Source of the DNA: Chloroflexota bacterium
GTDB lineage: Bacteria; Chloroflexota; Anaerolineae; Anaerolineales; Villigracilaceae
Length of the DNA: 64,000 nt
NCBI GenBank assembly: GCA_013388685.1
Contig: JACAET010000039.1
Location: 1-64,000, forward strand
Direction of reading: 5' to 3'
The notes beneath the pieces were generated by a model that was given only the letters and a program-made list of their open reading frames with translations, was not told the origin of the DNA and made no database searches. Position numbers and translations under genes: made by a program. Positions 7,416 to 17,500 of this stretch are shown here, one piece after another. Every line of letters starts with the position of its first letter. The first letter of the stretch is position 1.

Positions 7416-8927
7416 TTAATATGTGTTCTGAAAATACTGCGCCATCAGGTCCGAAATGTCGGCGGCGGAGTTTTCGCGGAAGACGCGGAAGAAATCGGCG
7501 GCGGTGGCGCGTTTGCCGGCGAACTGGTTGTAGTAGTCTTTGAGGAACGCGAAGAAGATTTCGTCGCCCACGCGCTGGCGCAGGTCTTCCATGAAGCGCG
7601 CGCCGGTGAAATAGGTCTTATCCCAATACGGACGCTGACCGCCGCCCTCGTAGATGGGCGTATCTACGAAGCCCGCTTTTTGAAATTCGAAGTACCGATA
7701 GCCCCACCACCAATCCACGAGGTCGGGGTGAACGTTTTCGTAGTAGATGCGCTCGCTGTAGGTGGCGAGTGTTTCGTCGAGCCAGGGTTCGAGCGCCTGG
7801 TCGTCGGCGACGGCGTCGAACCACCACTGGTGCGCGGTCTCGTGCGCGGCGATGATGACGAGGTAATTTTTGGGCGTGTTGTCGTAGAGGTTGAAGTAAT
7901 CGCGGCTGATGAAGTAAAACGCCGAGTACTCCATGCCGTCGTTGAAGTCGCCCTGCACGGCGGTCATCGTTTTGTGGCGGTAGAGTCCGAATTTTTGCGT
8001 GAAGACCTGCAGCGCTTCGACGGTCGTCTGGAGCATGGCTTCGCCGGGCGCGTCGTAGAAGGCGAAATAATAGGCGAACACGGTCACATCGCCGACCTGA
8101 CGCTGGGCGACCTTGTATAAGGTGCTGACAGACATGGCGAACGTGCGCCCCGCCTCCAACTTGAACCGGCGACTGCCCGCTGACCCCGAAGCCACCTCCG
8201 CCCCCGATGAGGCAATCTGCGGATTCGACCCGTCGGTGAATGTGACCGTCACATCGAAGTCTGCCGTGTCGTACACGAGGTGTTCGCCGTAGAACCAGGG
8301 GTTGTGCAGAATCCAGCCTTCGCCGGGTTGATACGGCACGACGAACGGATACCAGTCCACGAGGTTGAGTTGCCGCTCGGAGTAGCCGTAGATTTGCGGG
8401 CGGATTTCGTTCGGATTGGAATACGCCTGCATTTGCGGCAGGATGAGGCTGTAGGTCATGGTGAGGGTGACCGTCCCGCCGGGGGGCAGGGGGCGAGGCA
8501 GGGGAATTTCGAGGCGCTGGCTTAAGTTCTCTAATTGGTAATTGGCGATTGGTAATTCGTCAACGGCGAGGGATTTGAGGCTGAATCCGCCGTTCCACAG
8601 GTTGGGTTGAACGGAGAGGACGAGGCTCGTGAGTGTTTCGCCTGTCCAGTTGGGGTAGGTGATGGTTTGATTGACTGCAGCGACTTTGGTGGTGTAGTTG
8701 AGTTGCAGGTCAATCCCATATTGCGGGCGTTCGAGCGCTGGCGGAGGCAGGGGCGTTTCGGTGGGGGGCTCGGTGGGGAGAGGCGTTTCGGTGGGCGATT
8801 CCGTTTCAGTGGGGGGGATGGATGTCGCCGCGGGGAGAATCGCTGTGGGGATGGGAGAGGAACAGGAAATCAGTAAAAAGACCCAAAAGGCAGAAAGCAG
8901 GATTCGTCTTATGGCGTGTGTATGCAT
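7416..8927 (-). CDS. M1-type (gluzincin) metallopeptidase lipoprotein, copy B
   Basis: 503 aa. The signal peptide ends in LLISC (lipobox near residue 22), then comes a linker built of repeated PTE/TP units (about residues 35-65) that holds the catalytic part away from the membrane. The zinc site is HETAH (H362, E363, H366) with E385 in EPWLDET. Overall layout and sequence parallel the downstream copy A, with a small inverted-repeat element between them. Its job is probably extracellular peptide degradation. A TAAAAT box 6 nt before the ATG suggests a leaderless message. GxMEN is not recognisable here either. Confidence 0.85.
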   Translation of the reverse strand: MHTHAIRRILLSAFWVFLLISCSSPIPTAILPAATSIPPTETESPTETPLPTEPPTETPLPPPALERPQYGIDLQLNYTTKVAAVNQTITYPNWTGETLTSLVLSVQPNLWNGGFSLKSLAVDELPIANYQLENLSQRLEIPLPRPLPPGGTVTLTMTYSLILPQMQAYSNPNEIRPQIYGYSERQLNLVDWYPFVVPYQPGEGWILHNPWFYGEHLVYDTADFDVTVTFTDGSNPQIASSGAEVASGSAGSRRFKLEAGRTFAMSVSTLYKVAQRQVGDVTVFAYYFAFYDAPGEAMLQTTVEALQVFTQKFGLYRHKTMTAVQGDFNDGMEYSAFYFISRDYFNLYDNTPKNYLVIIAAHETAHQWWFDAVADDQALEPWLDETLATYSERIYYENVHPDLVDWWWGYRYFEFQKAGFVDTPIYEGGGQRPYWDKTYFTGARFMEDLRQRVGDEIFFAFLKDYYNQFAGKRATAADFFRVFRENSAADISDLMAQYFQNTY

Positions 8928-8933
8928 GGAAGG

Positions 8934-8939
8934 ATTTTA
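8934..8939 (-). promoter_or_regulatory. Possible -10 box (TAAAAT), leaderless, peptidase copy B
   Basis: TAAAAT on the minus strand ends 6 nt before the ATG at 8927. There is no purine-rich ribosome site between them and no clear -35 box. Confidence 0.3.
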
Positions 8940-9073
8940 ACCGAAATGAGGGTTTTCCCGTTTCCGACGAAAAAAGACATCGCAAGGTTCCGGGCAAGAG
9001 CGTGACGAACGTTGTTTTCGGCGGCGCTTATCGCCATCGCTCGTGAAGTTGAAAACCTTCCCGAATTGCAGGT

Positions 9074-9886
9074 TTATTTCCTGAAGCGCGGATATGAACC
9101 CAACACCCGCAGGGTCAGCGCATATTCGCCCAAATGGTCGAGCGCGCGTTTCGAAACTTCATCGTGCGTCGAGCCGATGAAATCAACATAGAAGAGATAT
9201 TCCCAGGGCTTGCCCTGCAGCGGGCGCGACTCGATCTTCGTCAAATCAATATCACGGAGGGCAAACACGCTCAACGCCTTGAACAACGCGCCCGGCTGAT
9301 TTTTCAACGTAAACACGATGGAAGTCTTCGCCTCGCCCGTCGGGACGGTGGCTTCTCGCCCGACAGCGAGGAAACGCGTATAGTTTTCCGCGTTGTCTTC
9401 GATGCCTTCTTCGAGAATTTGCATGCCATACAACTCTGCCGCCCGCCGCGAAGCGATTGCCGCCACATGCCGCGCCCTCGACTCTTGGAGCAGTTTCACA
9501 CTTCCCGCCGTATCGTAGACCTGTTCCGGCTTGATGCCGTGACTCCGCAAGTAACCGGCGCACTGCCCCAGTGCCTGCGGATGGCTGATGGCTTTCCGGA
9601 TGTCCTCCTTTTTCACGCCGGGCAGGGCAATCAGGCAGTGACGCACGCGGAGGAGATACTCGCCTGCGATGTGCAGGTTATGCCGCAGGAGCAGGTCGTA
9701 GTTCTGGTGGATGCTCCCAGCCAGCGAGTTTTCGATGGGGACGATGGCAAAGTCGCTTTCCCCTGAAGCGACCGAGTCAAAGACAGCCTCGAAGGATTCG
9801 CACGGGACCGTTTCCGCCTCGCTGTAATATTCGAAGATTGCCTGCTCGCTATAAGCGCCCGGCTCACCCTGGAAGGATACTTTCAT
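9074..9886 (-). CDS. pheA: Prephenate dehydratase
   Basis: 270 aa from the ATG at 9886. Converts prephenate to phenylpyruvate for phenylalanine synthesis. Residues 1-180 are the catalytic domain ([12 protein letters not shown] at the start, [10 protein letters not shown], and [10 protein letters not shown] with the essential Thr). Residues about 190-270 form a regulatory ACT domain ([18 protein letters not shown], then KIESRP), which normally binds phenylalanine for feedback inhibition. No chorismate mutase is fused. The ATG at 9886 is chosen because AGGAG lies 5 nt upstream; a GTG six bases earlier is possible. The aminotransferase gene 80 bp upstream on the same strand could perform the next step. 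Confidence 0.93.
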   Translation of the reverse strand: MKVSFQGEPGAYSEQAIFEYYSEAETVPCESFEAVFDSVASGESDFAIVPIENSLAGSIHQNYDLLLRHNLHIAGEYLLRVRHCLIALPGVKKEDIRKAISHPQALGQCAGYLRSHGIKPEQVYDTAGSVKLLQESRARHVAAIASRRAAELYGMQILEEGIEDNAENYTRFLAVGREATVPTGEAKTSIVFTLKNQPGALFKALSVFALRDIDLTKIESRPLQGKPWEYLFYVDFIGSTHDEVSKRALDHLGEYALTLRVLGSYPRFRK

Positions 9887-9965
9887 AGGCACTCCTGCAT
9901 ATGTCGTCTCGATATTGGCTTTGCCCTACTCGACTACCACTGACAACGAATCACTGATAACTGCT

Positions 9966-11144
9966 TCACTGTCTTTCCGCCCACTCCACGATCTTCCTGA
10001 AACCCGCCTCCACCTCCTCGTCCGAGGCGGCAATCGTCATGCGGACGAAGCCCTCGCCATATTCGCCAAATGCCGAACCGGGGACGAGCGCCACACCCGC
10101 CTCTTCGAGCAGTCTCTCGCAGACCTCCGCCGAGGTCATGTTCAACGGGCGGACATCGAGGAAGAAGTAAAACGCTCCCTGCGGCGGGGCGACGATGACT
10201 TTCTCGCTCTCCAATTCGCGCGCAAGGCGCAGAACAAGGTCGCGGCGGCGGGCATAGGCGGCACGCATCTGCGCGGTGACCTGCTGAATCGCAGGGTCGG
10301 TTAGGGCAAAGGCGGCGGCTTTCTGAATGAAAGGAGCGACGCACGTGATGGAGTTTTGCCCTGCCTTCAGGGCGTTTTCGATGACGCGCGCAGGCGCGGC
10401 AAGGAAGCCGACTCGCCAGCCGGTCATTGCGTAGGATTTGGAGAGGCTGTTGACGAGAAGCGTCCGCGCTTTGGCGCCGTCGAATGCCGCGGCACAGGTC
10501 GGACGCTCGCCGTAGTACAGGCTCCCGTATACCTCGTCGCTGACGATCCACAGGTCGTGTTTCTGGGCGAAGTCTTGTAATCGTTGCAGGTATTCACGAG
10601 AGGGATGGGCGCCCGTCGGGTTGGAGGGGGAATTGAGGACGATGGCGCGCGTTCGAGGAGTCAACGCTTTCAGCCAGGAGTCGAATGGGGGGATGAATCC
10701 GCTGTCGGCGGGGGCAGGAACGCGGATCACGTTCCCGCGCAGCATGGTCGCCATGTTTTCGTGCGTCGCCCAGGAGGGATCGGGAATCAAAACGTCATCC
10801 CCAGGGTTGAGGATGGAATGCATCGCCAGGTAGTAGGCGTGAATGCCGCCATGTGAGACGATGATTTCGGTGGCGGGATCGTAGATCACTCCTTCGTCGC
10901 GCTGGAGTTTGGCGGCGATGGCTTGGCGCAGTTCGAGCGTGCCGATGGCGGGGGCGTAATGGGTGTGTCCATCCCGCATGGCTTGAAGGGCGGTTTCGAT
11001 GATGGAGGGATGCGTGCCGAAGTCGGGGTCGCCGACCTGCAAGCCGATGAGTGCGCGCCCGTTGGCTTTGAGGGCGTTGATTCGGTCAGAGAGGGAGACG
11101 GTGGCCGATTGGCGGACGAGGTCGAATTGCTGGTTGAGGCGCAT
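9966..11144 (-). CDS. PLP-dependent aminotransferase, class I/II (aspartate aminotransferase-like)
   Basis: 392 aa, fold type I. The PLP lysine is K236 in SLSKSYAMTGWR, which also supplies the phosphate-binding Arg. NSPSNPTGA and SDEVYG are the cofactor-contact motifs, and FVRMTIA near the end carries the substrate carboxylate Arg. The family includes aspartate, aromatic and prephenate aminotransferases; the neighbour pheA makes an aromatic role attractive, but specificity cannot be read from the sequence. The ATG at 11144 has an AGGAAC ribosome site and a TATAAT box about 27 nt upstream. Confidence 0.88.
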   Translation of the reverse strand: MRLNQQFDLVRQSATVSLSDRINALKANGRALIGLQVGDPDFGTHPSIIETALQAMRDGHTHYAPAIGTLELRQAIAAKLQRDEGVIYDPATEIIVSHGGIHAYYLAMHSILNPGDDVLIPDPSWATHENMATMLRGNVIRVPAPADSGFIPPFDSWLKALTPRTRAIVLNSPSNPTGAHPSREYLQRLQDFAQKHDLWIVSDEVYGSLYYGERPTCAAAFDGAKARTLLVNSLSKSYAMTGWRVGFLAAPARVIENALKAGQNSITCVAPFIQKAAAFALTDPAIQQVTAQMRAAYARRRDLVLRLARELESEKVIVAPPQGAFYFFLDVRPLNMTSAEVCERLLEEAGVALVPGSAFGEYGEGFVRMTIAASDEEVEAGFRKIVEWAERQ

Positions 11145-11170
11145 GGCGGTTCCTGCAACAAAATTTCCGC

Positions 11171-11176
11171 ATTATA
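11171..11176 (-). promoter_or_regulatory. -10 box (TATAAT) for the aminotransferase gene
   Basis: Minus-strand TATAAT; a TTTTCA-like -35 lies 16 bp upstream at 11193-11198, inside the tail of the tRNA terminator. The predicted start is about 20 nt before the ATG at 11144. Confidence 0.5.
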
Positions 11177-11196
11177 CCTTGCGGTGGGATAATGAA

Positions 11197-11220
11197 AACG
11201 CCCTTCAAACGAAGGGCGTT
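11197..11220 (-). terminator. Terminator of tRNA-Leu
   Basis: A perfect 10-bp stem (AACGCCCTTC / GAAGGGCGTT) with a 4-nt loop lies 13 bp after the tRNA 3' end; on the minus strand the stem ends in a short T run (TTTTCATT). Confidence 0.8.
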
Positions 11221-11233
11221 GGTATAATACTTG

Positions 11234-11316
<83 letters not shown>

Positions 11317-11329
11317 TAATGCGTTCGCA

Positions 11330-11357
11330 AGTATACCACTCCCAACATGAAGGTCAA
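11330..11357 (-). promoter_or_regulatory. Promoter of tRNA-Leu
   Basis: Minus strand: -35 TTGACC (11352-11357), 16-bp spacer, extended -10 TGG-TATACT (11330-11338). The predicted start is about 6-8 nt before the tRNA. The -35 box lies 6 bp from the ychF start codon on the other strand. Confidence 0.75.
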
Positions 11358-11362
11358 GATAG

Positions 11363-12421
11363 ATGAAACTCGGAATCATCGGATTACCCCAATCAGGCAA
11401 AACAACCATATTCAATGCCCTGACGCGCGGGAACGCGCCCACCACCGCCTCGGCGGGACGCTTCGAAGTCCATACCGCAGTGGTGGATGTGCCCGACGAG
11501 CGCGTGACCAAACTCTCGGAGATGTTCAAACCGAAAAAGACCATCTATGCCAAGGTGACGTATGCAGATATCGCGGGACTGGAGGCTGGGTCCGCTAAAA
11601 GCGGCATTTCCGGGCAACTCCTGAATCAACTTGCCCAAATGGACGGGTTCATTCTCGTCATCCGTTGTTTCGAGAGCGATTTGGTTATGCATCCGAACGG
11701 GAGCGTGGACCCGAAGCGGGATGTCGAATCGATGCTGGGGGAATTGCTGCTCAATGACCTGGTGGCGGTGGAGCGCAAACTCGAACGCCTCCACGATGAG
11801 CGCCGCAAAGGCGGCACGGATAAAGCGGTGAACGAACGGCAGACGGTTTTGTTCAACCGTTTGCAGGAGGCGCTGAACCATAATCTTCCGCTGCGCAAAC
11901 TGGACTATACACCCGAAGAACAGAAGGAACTCGCCTCCTACGGTCTGCTGACGCGCAAGCCGGTGCTGGTGGTCTTCAACCTGGGGGAGGGACAGTCTGC
12001 TCCGCCGATGGAGTTGGATGTGCCGTCGGTGGCGTTGATGGGCAAACTCGAGATGGAGATGGCGCAACTTTCGCCCGAAGACGCCGCCATGTTCATGGAG
12101 GAATATGGCATCAAGGAACTCAGCCTGAACAGAATGATCCGCCTTTCGTATGAGTTATTGCAGGTGCAATCGTTTTTCACGGTGGGCGAAGATGAGGTGC
12201 GCGCCTGGGAGACGCGAATCGGTGCGACGGCGCAGGAGGCGGCTGGTGAAATTCACACCGACCTGATGCGCGGGTTTGTCCGGGCGGAGGTGGTGGCGTA
12301 TGATGATCTGATCAACCTGGGGTCCATGGCGGAGGCGAAGGCAAAAGGGAAGTTCCGGCTGGAGGGTAAGGAATACATCGTCAAGGATGGGGATATCGTC
12401 CATATCCGCTCCAGTCTATAA
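11363..12421 (+). CDS. ychF: YchF/EngD-like GTPase (Obg family), diverged
   Basis: 352 aa. The G1 loop is GLPQSGKTT (the family norm is GLPNVGKST), G3 is DIAGL, and the G4 position reads NLGE where YchF proteins have NxxE, a change linked to ATP rather than GTP use. A helical insertion spans about 125-205. The C-terminus ends in the TGS-type domain with GATAQEAAGEIHTDLMRGFVRAEV and KDGDIVHIR, both very YchF-like. YchF binds ribosomes and affects translation and stress responses. The altered P-loop and a shorter middle mark this as a side branch of the family. AAGGTC upstream of the ATG is a weak ribosome site. Confidence 0.85.
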   Translation: MKLGIIGLPQSGKTTIFNALTRGNAPTTASAGRFEVHTAVVDVPDERVTKLSEMFKPKKTIYAKVTYADIAGLEAGSAKSGISGQLLNQLAQMDGFILVIRCFESDLVMHPNGSVDPKRDVESMLGELLLNDLVAVERKLERLHDERRKGGTDKAVNERQTVLFNRLQEALNHNLPLRKLDYTPEEQKELASYGLLTRKPVLVVFNLGEGQSAPPMELDVPSVALMGKLEMEMAQLSPEDAAMFMEEYGIKELSLNRMIRLSYELLQVQSFFTVGEDEVRAWETRIGATAQEAAGEIHTDLMRGFVRAEVVAYDDLINLGSMAEAKAKGKFRLEGKEYIVKDGDIVHIRSSL

Positions 12422-12518
12422 ACCCCTCCCGGGTACCTGCGACATCGGGCGGTGTTGTGATAAAAGAAGCGGGTTCATTTGGACTCCTGCGCTTCGCGCC
12501 AATGCGCATCTTTACCCA

Positions 12519-12642
12519 TAGACCTCTTGCAAGCGTGCGCCAGAGGGCACACCGTACGCCTTCGCGTAAGAGACGTTCTTCCCTGGCGTTTGCCCGGCAG
12601 GGCAAGTGTAACGTCGGCTGACTTGTGCAAGATGTCCAATGA
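12519..12642. repeat. MITE-like repeat A, copy 1
   Basis: About 120 bp, also found at 58770-58893 in the same orientation with roughly 88% identity judged by eye. The ends are imperfect inverted repeats around TCTTGCA. Internal self-complementary pieces include GTGCGCC-AGA-GGGCACAC and TTGCCC-GGCA-GGGCAA. It lies just upstream of the oligoendopeptidase gene. No coding function is seen. Confidence 0.8.
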
Positions 12643-12696
12643 GCCAAACGTTGGGTCGCTCTGGAAGCGGCTGTGATTTTCCAAAGGAGATTCATC

Positions 12697-14457
12697 ATGG
12701 CATATGCAATGCAAAAATGGGATTTGCGACAACTTTTTCCCGGTTTCGATAGTCTCGAACTGCAAACCGCGTTCGACAACGTGGAGGAACAGGTCGCAAC
12801 GTTCGAAGGCGTCCGCAATAAACTGACCCCGGATATGGACACGGATACTTTCATGGACGTGGTACGCGCCTCCGAAGCGATCGTGCGCATTTTGAACCGG
12901 ATCTATGCGTTTGCCGGTCTTTCGTTTGCCGAGGATACGCAGAATCAGAACGCGCAAAGCCTGATGGGACGCGTCCAGCAGTTCGCGGCGGAGATGCAGA
13001 ATCGCACCCTGTTCTTCAGCCTGTGGTGGAAGGAACTGGACGATTGGAATGCCGGGCGCTTGATGTCTGCTGCGGGCGATTACCGGTATTACCTCGAAGA
13101 GATGCGCCATTTCAAACCGCACACGTTGAGCGAAGCGGAGGAGAAGGTCATCAATATCAAGGACGTGACCGGCTCCAATGCGCTGGTCAATTTGTATGAT
13201 GCCATCACGAACCGTTATGTTTTTAAACTGGAGGTGGACGGCGAAAGGAAGGAATTGACCCGCGCCCAACTGCAGCCGTATATTCAGGGACCCGACCCCG
13301 ACCTGCGCGCCAAAGCCTATCAGGAGTTGTACCGCGTATACGGAAATGACGGTCCCATCCTGGGGCAGATGTACCAGACACGTGTCCGCGACTGGCATAA
13401 CGAAAACATCAGCCTGCGCAAGTTCAAGAGCGCCATATCGGTGCGGAATCTGGTCAACGATATCCCCGACGAGGCGGTGGAGACCCTGTTCGAGGTGGCG
13501 AAGAAGAACGCCAAAATATTCCAGCGCTATTTCAAAATGAAGGCGAAGCACGTGGGCGTGGAACGGTTGCGTCGCTACGACATCTACGCCCCCGTTGCCA
13601 AATCGGACAAGGCTTTCGAGTTCGCCGCCGCCGCAGACATGGTGCTGGAGTCGTTCAGCGCGTTCGACCCGAAGGTCGGCGAACTGGCGCGACGGGTGTT
13701 CGACCAGAACCGCCTCGATAGCGAGATTCGCAGGGGCAAGCAGGGCGGCGCGTTCTGCGCTTCGATCAACCCGGAGGATACGCCTTTCGTGTTGATGAAC
13801 TATACGGGACGCGCCCGCGATGTCGCCACCCTGGCGCACGAACTGGGGCATGCCATCCATGCGATGCTGGCTTCACATCACAGCGCGTTCACCTTTCACT
13901 CGTCTCTTCCGCTGGCGGAAACTGCCTCCACCTTCGGGGAGATGATGCTCATCGATCAATTGCTTGCCGTGGAAACGGACGAAGCCGTGCGCCGCGATAT
14001 TCTCTTCAAGCAAATGGACGATGCCTTTGCCACCATCCTGCGCCAGATTTACTTTGCGTTGTTCGAGCGCAAGGCGCATGCCCTTGTACAGAAGAATGCC
14101 ACCGTGGACGAGATGTGTGCCGCTTACATGGAGAACCTCACCGAACAGTTCGGCGATTCGGTCGAATTGAGCGACGAATTCAAATGGGAATGGGTATCCA
14201 TCCCGCACATTTATCACACCCCGTTCTACGTATACGCCTATGCCTTCGGTCAACTGCTGGTGTTTTCGCTGTATCAGCAGTTCAAGGCAGAGGGCGACTC
14301 GTTCAAGCCGAAGTATCTCAAGATCCTCGCGTCGGGCGGATCGGAAGCGCCGGTAAAGATCCTCGCGGAAGCGGGCGTGGATATCCGCTCGGCGGCGTTC
14401 TGGCAGGGCGGCTTCGACGTCTTGAGCCGCATGGTGGATGAGTTGGAGAAGTTGTAG
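12697..14457 (+). CDS. pepF: M3 family oligoendopeptidase F
   Basis: 586 aa, the usual length for PepF. A cytosolic zinc peptidase that cuts short oligopeptides. The zinc site is HELGH (H381, E382, H385) and the third ligand lies in the following AETASTFGEMM helix. The first 380 residues are the helical oligoendopeptidase N-terminal domain. The C-terminal part shows IPHIYHTPFYVYAYAFGQLL, the family's substrate-site block with conserved His and Tyr. The ATG at 12697 is chosen because AAAGGAG lies 8 nt upstream; an upstream in-frame start at 12673 lacks one. No signal peptide is seen. Confidence 0.93.
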   Translation: MAYAMQKWDLRQLFPGFDSLELQTAFDNVEEQVATFEGVRNKLTPDMDTDTFMDVVRASEAIVRILNRIYAFAGLSFAEDTQNQNAQSLMGRVQQFAAEMQNRTLFFSLWWKELDDWNAGRLMSAAGDYRYYLEEMRHFKPHTLSEAEEKVINIKDVTGSNALVNLYDAITNRYVFKLEVDGERKELTRAQLQPYIQGPDPDLRAKAYQELYRVYGNDGPILGQMYQTRVRDWHNENISLRKFKSAISVRNLVNDIPDEAVETLFEVAKKNAKIFQRYFKMKAKHVGVERLRRYDIYAPVAKSDKAFEFAAAADMVLESFSAFDPKVGELARRVFDQNRLDSEIRRGKQGGAFCASINPEDTPFVLMNYTGRARDVATLAHELGHAIHAMLASHHSAFTFHSSLPLAETASTFGEMMLIDQLLAVETDEAVRRDILFKQMDDAFATILRQIYFALFERKAHALVQKNATVDEMCAAYMENLTEQFGDSVELSDEFKWEWVSIPHIYHTPFYVYAYAFGQLLVFSLYQQFKAEGDSFKPKYLKILASGGSEAPVKILAEAGVDIRSAAFWQGGFDVLSRMVDELEKL

Positions 14458-14472
14458 AAAGCAAAATTGCGG

Positions 14473-14520
14473 AACAAAAACAGGCAGGCAGGCCGCGCGG
14501 CTTGCCTGCCTGTTTTTGTT
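14473..14520. terminator. Bidirectional terminator between pepF and the macroglobulin gene
   Basis: A long near-perfect inverted repeat, AACAAAAACAGGCAGGCA on the left and its complement on the right, with T runs on both sides. It sits between two convergent genes and can end transcription from both. Confidence 0.85.
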
Positions 14521-14565
14521 CGAACACCGGACGTTTCGGCAAATTCGGCGCGTTTCCCGGCACGG

Positions 14566-17500
14566 CTACGGTACGATCTCGAACAGCGCTCCGGCGCTGG
14601 TTCCCTGCACTTCGGGGAAGAATGCCTGCCAGGCGCGCGCGGGGAGGACGCGGTACTCGCCTGCCTGCACGGGGATCAGGGTGTACGTCAATACGTAGGT
14701 CCCGGCGGGTAGATAATCGGCGGTGAAAAGGATGCTCTCGTCGTGAATTTGCGGCTCGTTGAACAGCCACCAGCCCCAGCCGTCTGCAAAGGGGTCTTCG
14801 CCTTTGAACTGGATTTGCGCTCCGGTCGAGTCGCTGCCCCGCCGGCTGGTCTTGAGGTCGCGGTTCAACACTTCCATACCCCCGGGGATGTGGTCTTCGA
14901 CCATGACATAATACATGTCGTTCGGCAGTGTCAGCGTCAGTTGGGCGGTGATCTGTTTGTCGGGAGCAAGTTGAAGGGCGGAAAGAGGCGTGCAGGTCTT
15001 CGTCTGCGCTTCGCTTCGCTCAGACCGACAATAAGTCCTTTCGATTCCCATGCCTGCATTCAACGGCTTCACGTCCTGTACGGGGCGGTTGACCTTCAAC
15101 ACAATGTTATAGAACAGGCGTCCCAGCCCGTCCTCGCGTTGGATGGTGAGTAGATTGGGCGAGTCGGGCGAAAGCAGTTCGAGCGGCACGTTCGCCTTGA
15201 GCGGCGCAAGTTGAATACCGTTCACGTCGCCGCTCGTGAGCGGATTGCCATTGAGCGCGGCGTTGAACGCAAAATCGGAGCGCAGGTCGCCCAGCCCCAC
15301 CATCGCCTCGTTGAGCGCGATCGCCGCCCAGGCGTTTTCATAACCGGGATTCCACAACCCGCGCGCGTTGCGATGCGCCATGAGATATCGGACCGCGTCG
15401 AGGACGATCTGGTTGGCAGGATCCACCTGCGAAAGGATATACAGGACGATGGAGGTGGTGTAGAGCGGGGAGCCGCGTTGGCGTATATTTTCGGGCTGTG
15501 TTTCCCAATGCGCGCTGGAGGCGCTGCGAATTGCACCCGCTTCGAGAGTGGTGACCAGTTCGCGTACGCGCGGGTCGGCGGGGTTGATCCTGTAGATGAC
15601 GAGCGCCAGCAGCGCCCGGCTTGCCGGACTCATGCGGTCGCGCGCGTCATATAATGAAGCGGCGCGGACCTGGTCGGCAACGCCCGTCTCACTCAACACG
15701 AACTGAATGAATGCGGCTTCGTCGAGTTCGGCGCCGGTCGTGTTCGGTGTGATGTCGGTCTGCGCTTCCTGCAGGTAGGCGATTGCCCGAGCCAATGTGT
15801 CCTTGCTCACCGACGCGCCGATCGCCTGCGCGCGGGACAAGCCGAACAATACGTACGCCGAAACATACGGGTCGCTTTTTTCTCCCATGCCCCACCACTT
15901 CCAGCCGCCGTCGGCGTTCTGGAGCGATTGCAAACGGCTCACGCTCGCGTTGAGGTTGGTCTCGACGCGCTCCGACAGGGCGGGGTCGCTCAAGCCCGAG
16001 TTGTTCAAAGCGCGGTGGACTTCGATATTGGGAAGCAGGTACGAAAGACTTGCCTCCGCGCTGATCGAATAGGGTGGGATTTCCATCGCCTCCAGCGCGG
16101 ACAATAGACTGCCCGCCAGTGAAGGGCTTAATTCCACGCTCAAGCCTGTTCCCTCGCCGGGCGTGAACGTGCGCGGCAGCGAAATGACCTCCTGCTGCGA
16201 CGCCGCGCCGCGCAGCACTCCGCCTGTAACAAACGCCTGTGGAGCCGAATACTGCAAAATGGGCAGTTTGCCCCACACCGGCCGCGCCGAATCCTGCAAG
16301 GAGGGCGTGCCGCCGGTGGTGACGGAGAACACCAGGTCGGCGGTTTCCGCCAGAGCCGCCGTGCCCCACCACTCGACGCGCGCCTGCGCCCTGGGGGAAA
16401 TCTCGAAGTTGCGCGTGGCGGATTCGGGGTTATCCAGTACGAACCCGTCGCTTTGGATGTTGACCGACACGGACAACCGATTATCCGTATTGTTGTTGAC
16501 AACCGCCGCCATCAACACGTGATCGCCGCTGACCAAAAACCTCGGTGTGACCGGGCGGATCAGCAACGGCTTGGTCGAGACGATGCGCGTTTCCGCCTGA
16601 CCGACCTTCGTGTCCATTGTTACCCCGCGGACGTCCACCTGCCAGGTGGTGAGCGAATCGGGCAGGGTCATCGTCACCTGGCTGCGTCCTTCGGCGTTCG
16701 TGATGAGCGAGGGATTCCAGTAGGCGGTATCGGGAAAATCTTCGCGCACGAATGGTGCTTCGTCGCTGCCTCCGCCCCCCATCCCGCCGGGTTCCAGGAC
16801 GTTACGTCCGCTGTATGCCGCCAGCGAGAGACCGGTCTCGATGCCGAGCGGCTGATCGCTGTAGTAGGCGGGCAGAATGTCCTCCGCGTTCGAGTCAGCC
16901 AGCGCGAGAGTTGCAAGGTCCACAACAGAAAGGGAAAACTCGCCCTGCACGGGCTGGTCGTTATGATCCGTTACCACCACGTCGAACGTGACCTGGTCGC
17001 GCGGTCCCGCCTCGGATGGGTTCGAGAATAACTGCACCTTCAACTCCTGCGCTTCCGGCGCGACGGGAAGGTTGATCAGTCCCTGACGGAAATCGTTGCC
17101 CTGCCCGAGCACGGTGACGCTGACGTACACGTTTGGGGCTTCGGCATCGGTGATGGGCAGCGCGTACTCCGCTCCGCTTCCCTCGAGTGCCACCACCTCG
17201 GCTTTGGAGATCACGCCGCGTTCCACCGTGACCAACGCCAGTGCGTTGGCGGCAAATGGATTGGGGATGAAGATCTTGGCGGTGTCTCCGGCGTTGTATG
17301 ATTCCCTGTCGGCGGTCAATTCGATTCGCTGGTTCGGCAGGTCGGGCCACGATGCGCTCCCTTCGCCGCCCACCCAAACGAGAACCTGGGAGCGCGCGCC
17401 TGCGCCGGATACATCCAGCATATAGGTCCCCGGGTTGGGCGGGATGAACGACAGCCTCGCCCTGCCGTCTGCCCCCGTCACGAGGTTGCTGCTGGAAACC

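Noticed and set aside
12475..13860. 461-aa minus-strand ORF opposite pepF
   Set aside because: It is a shadow of the M3 peptidase frame with no family motifs; pepF is unambiguous.
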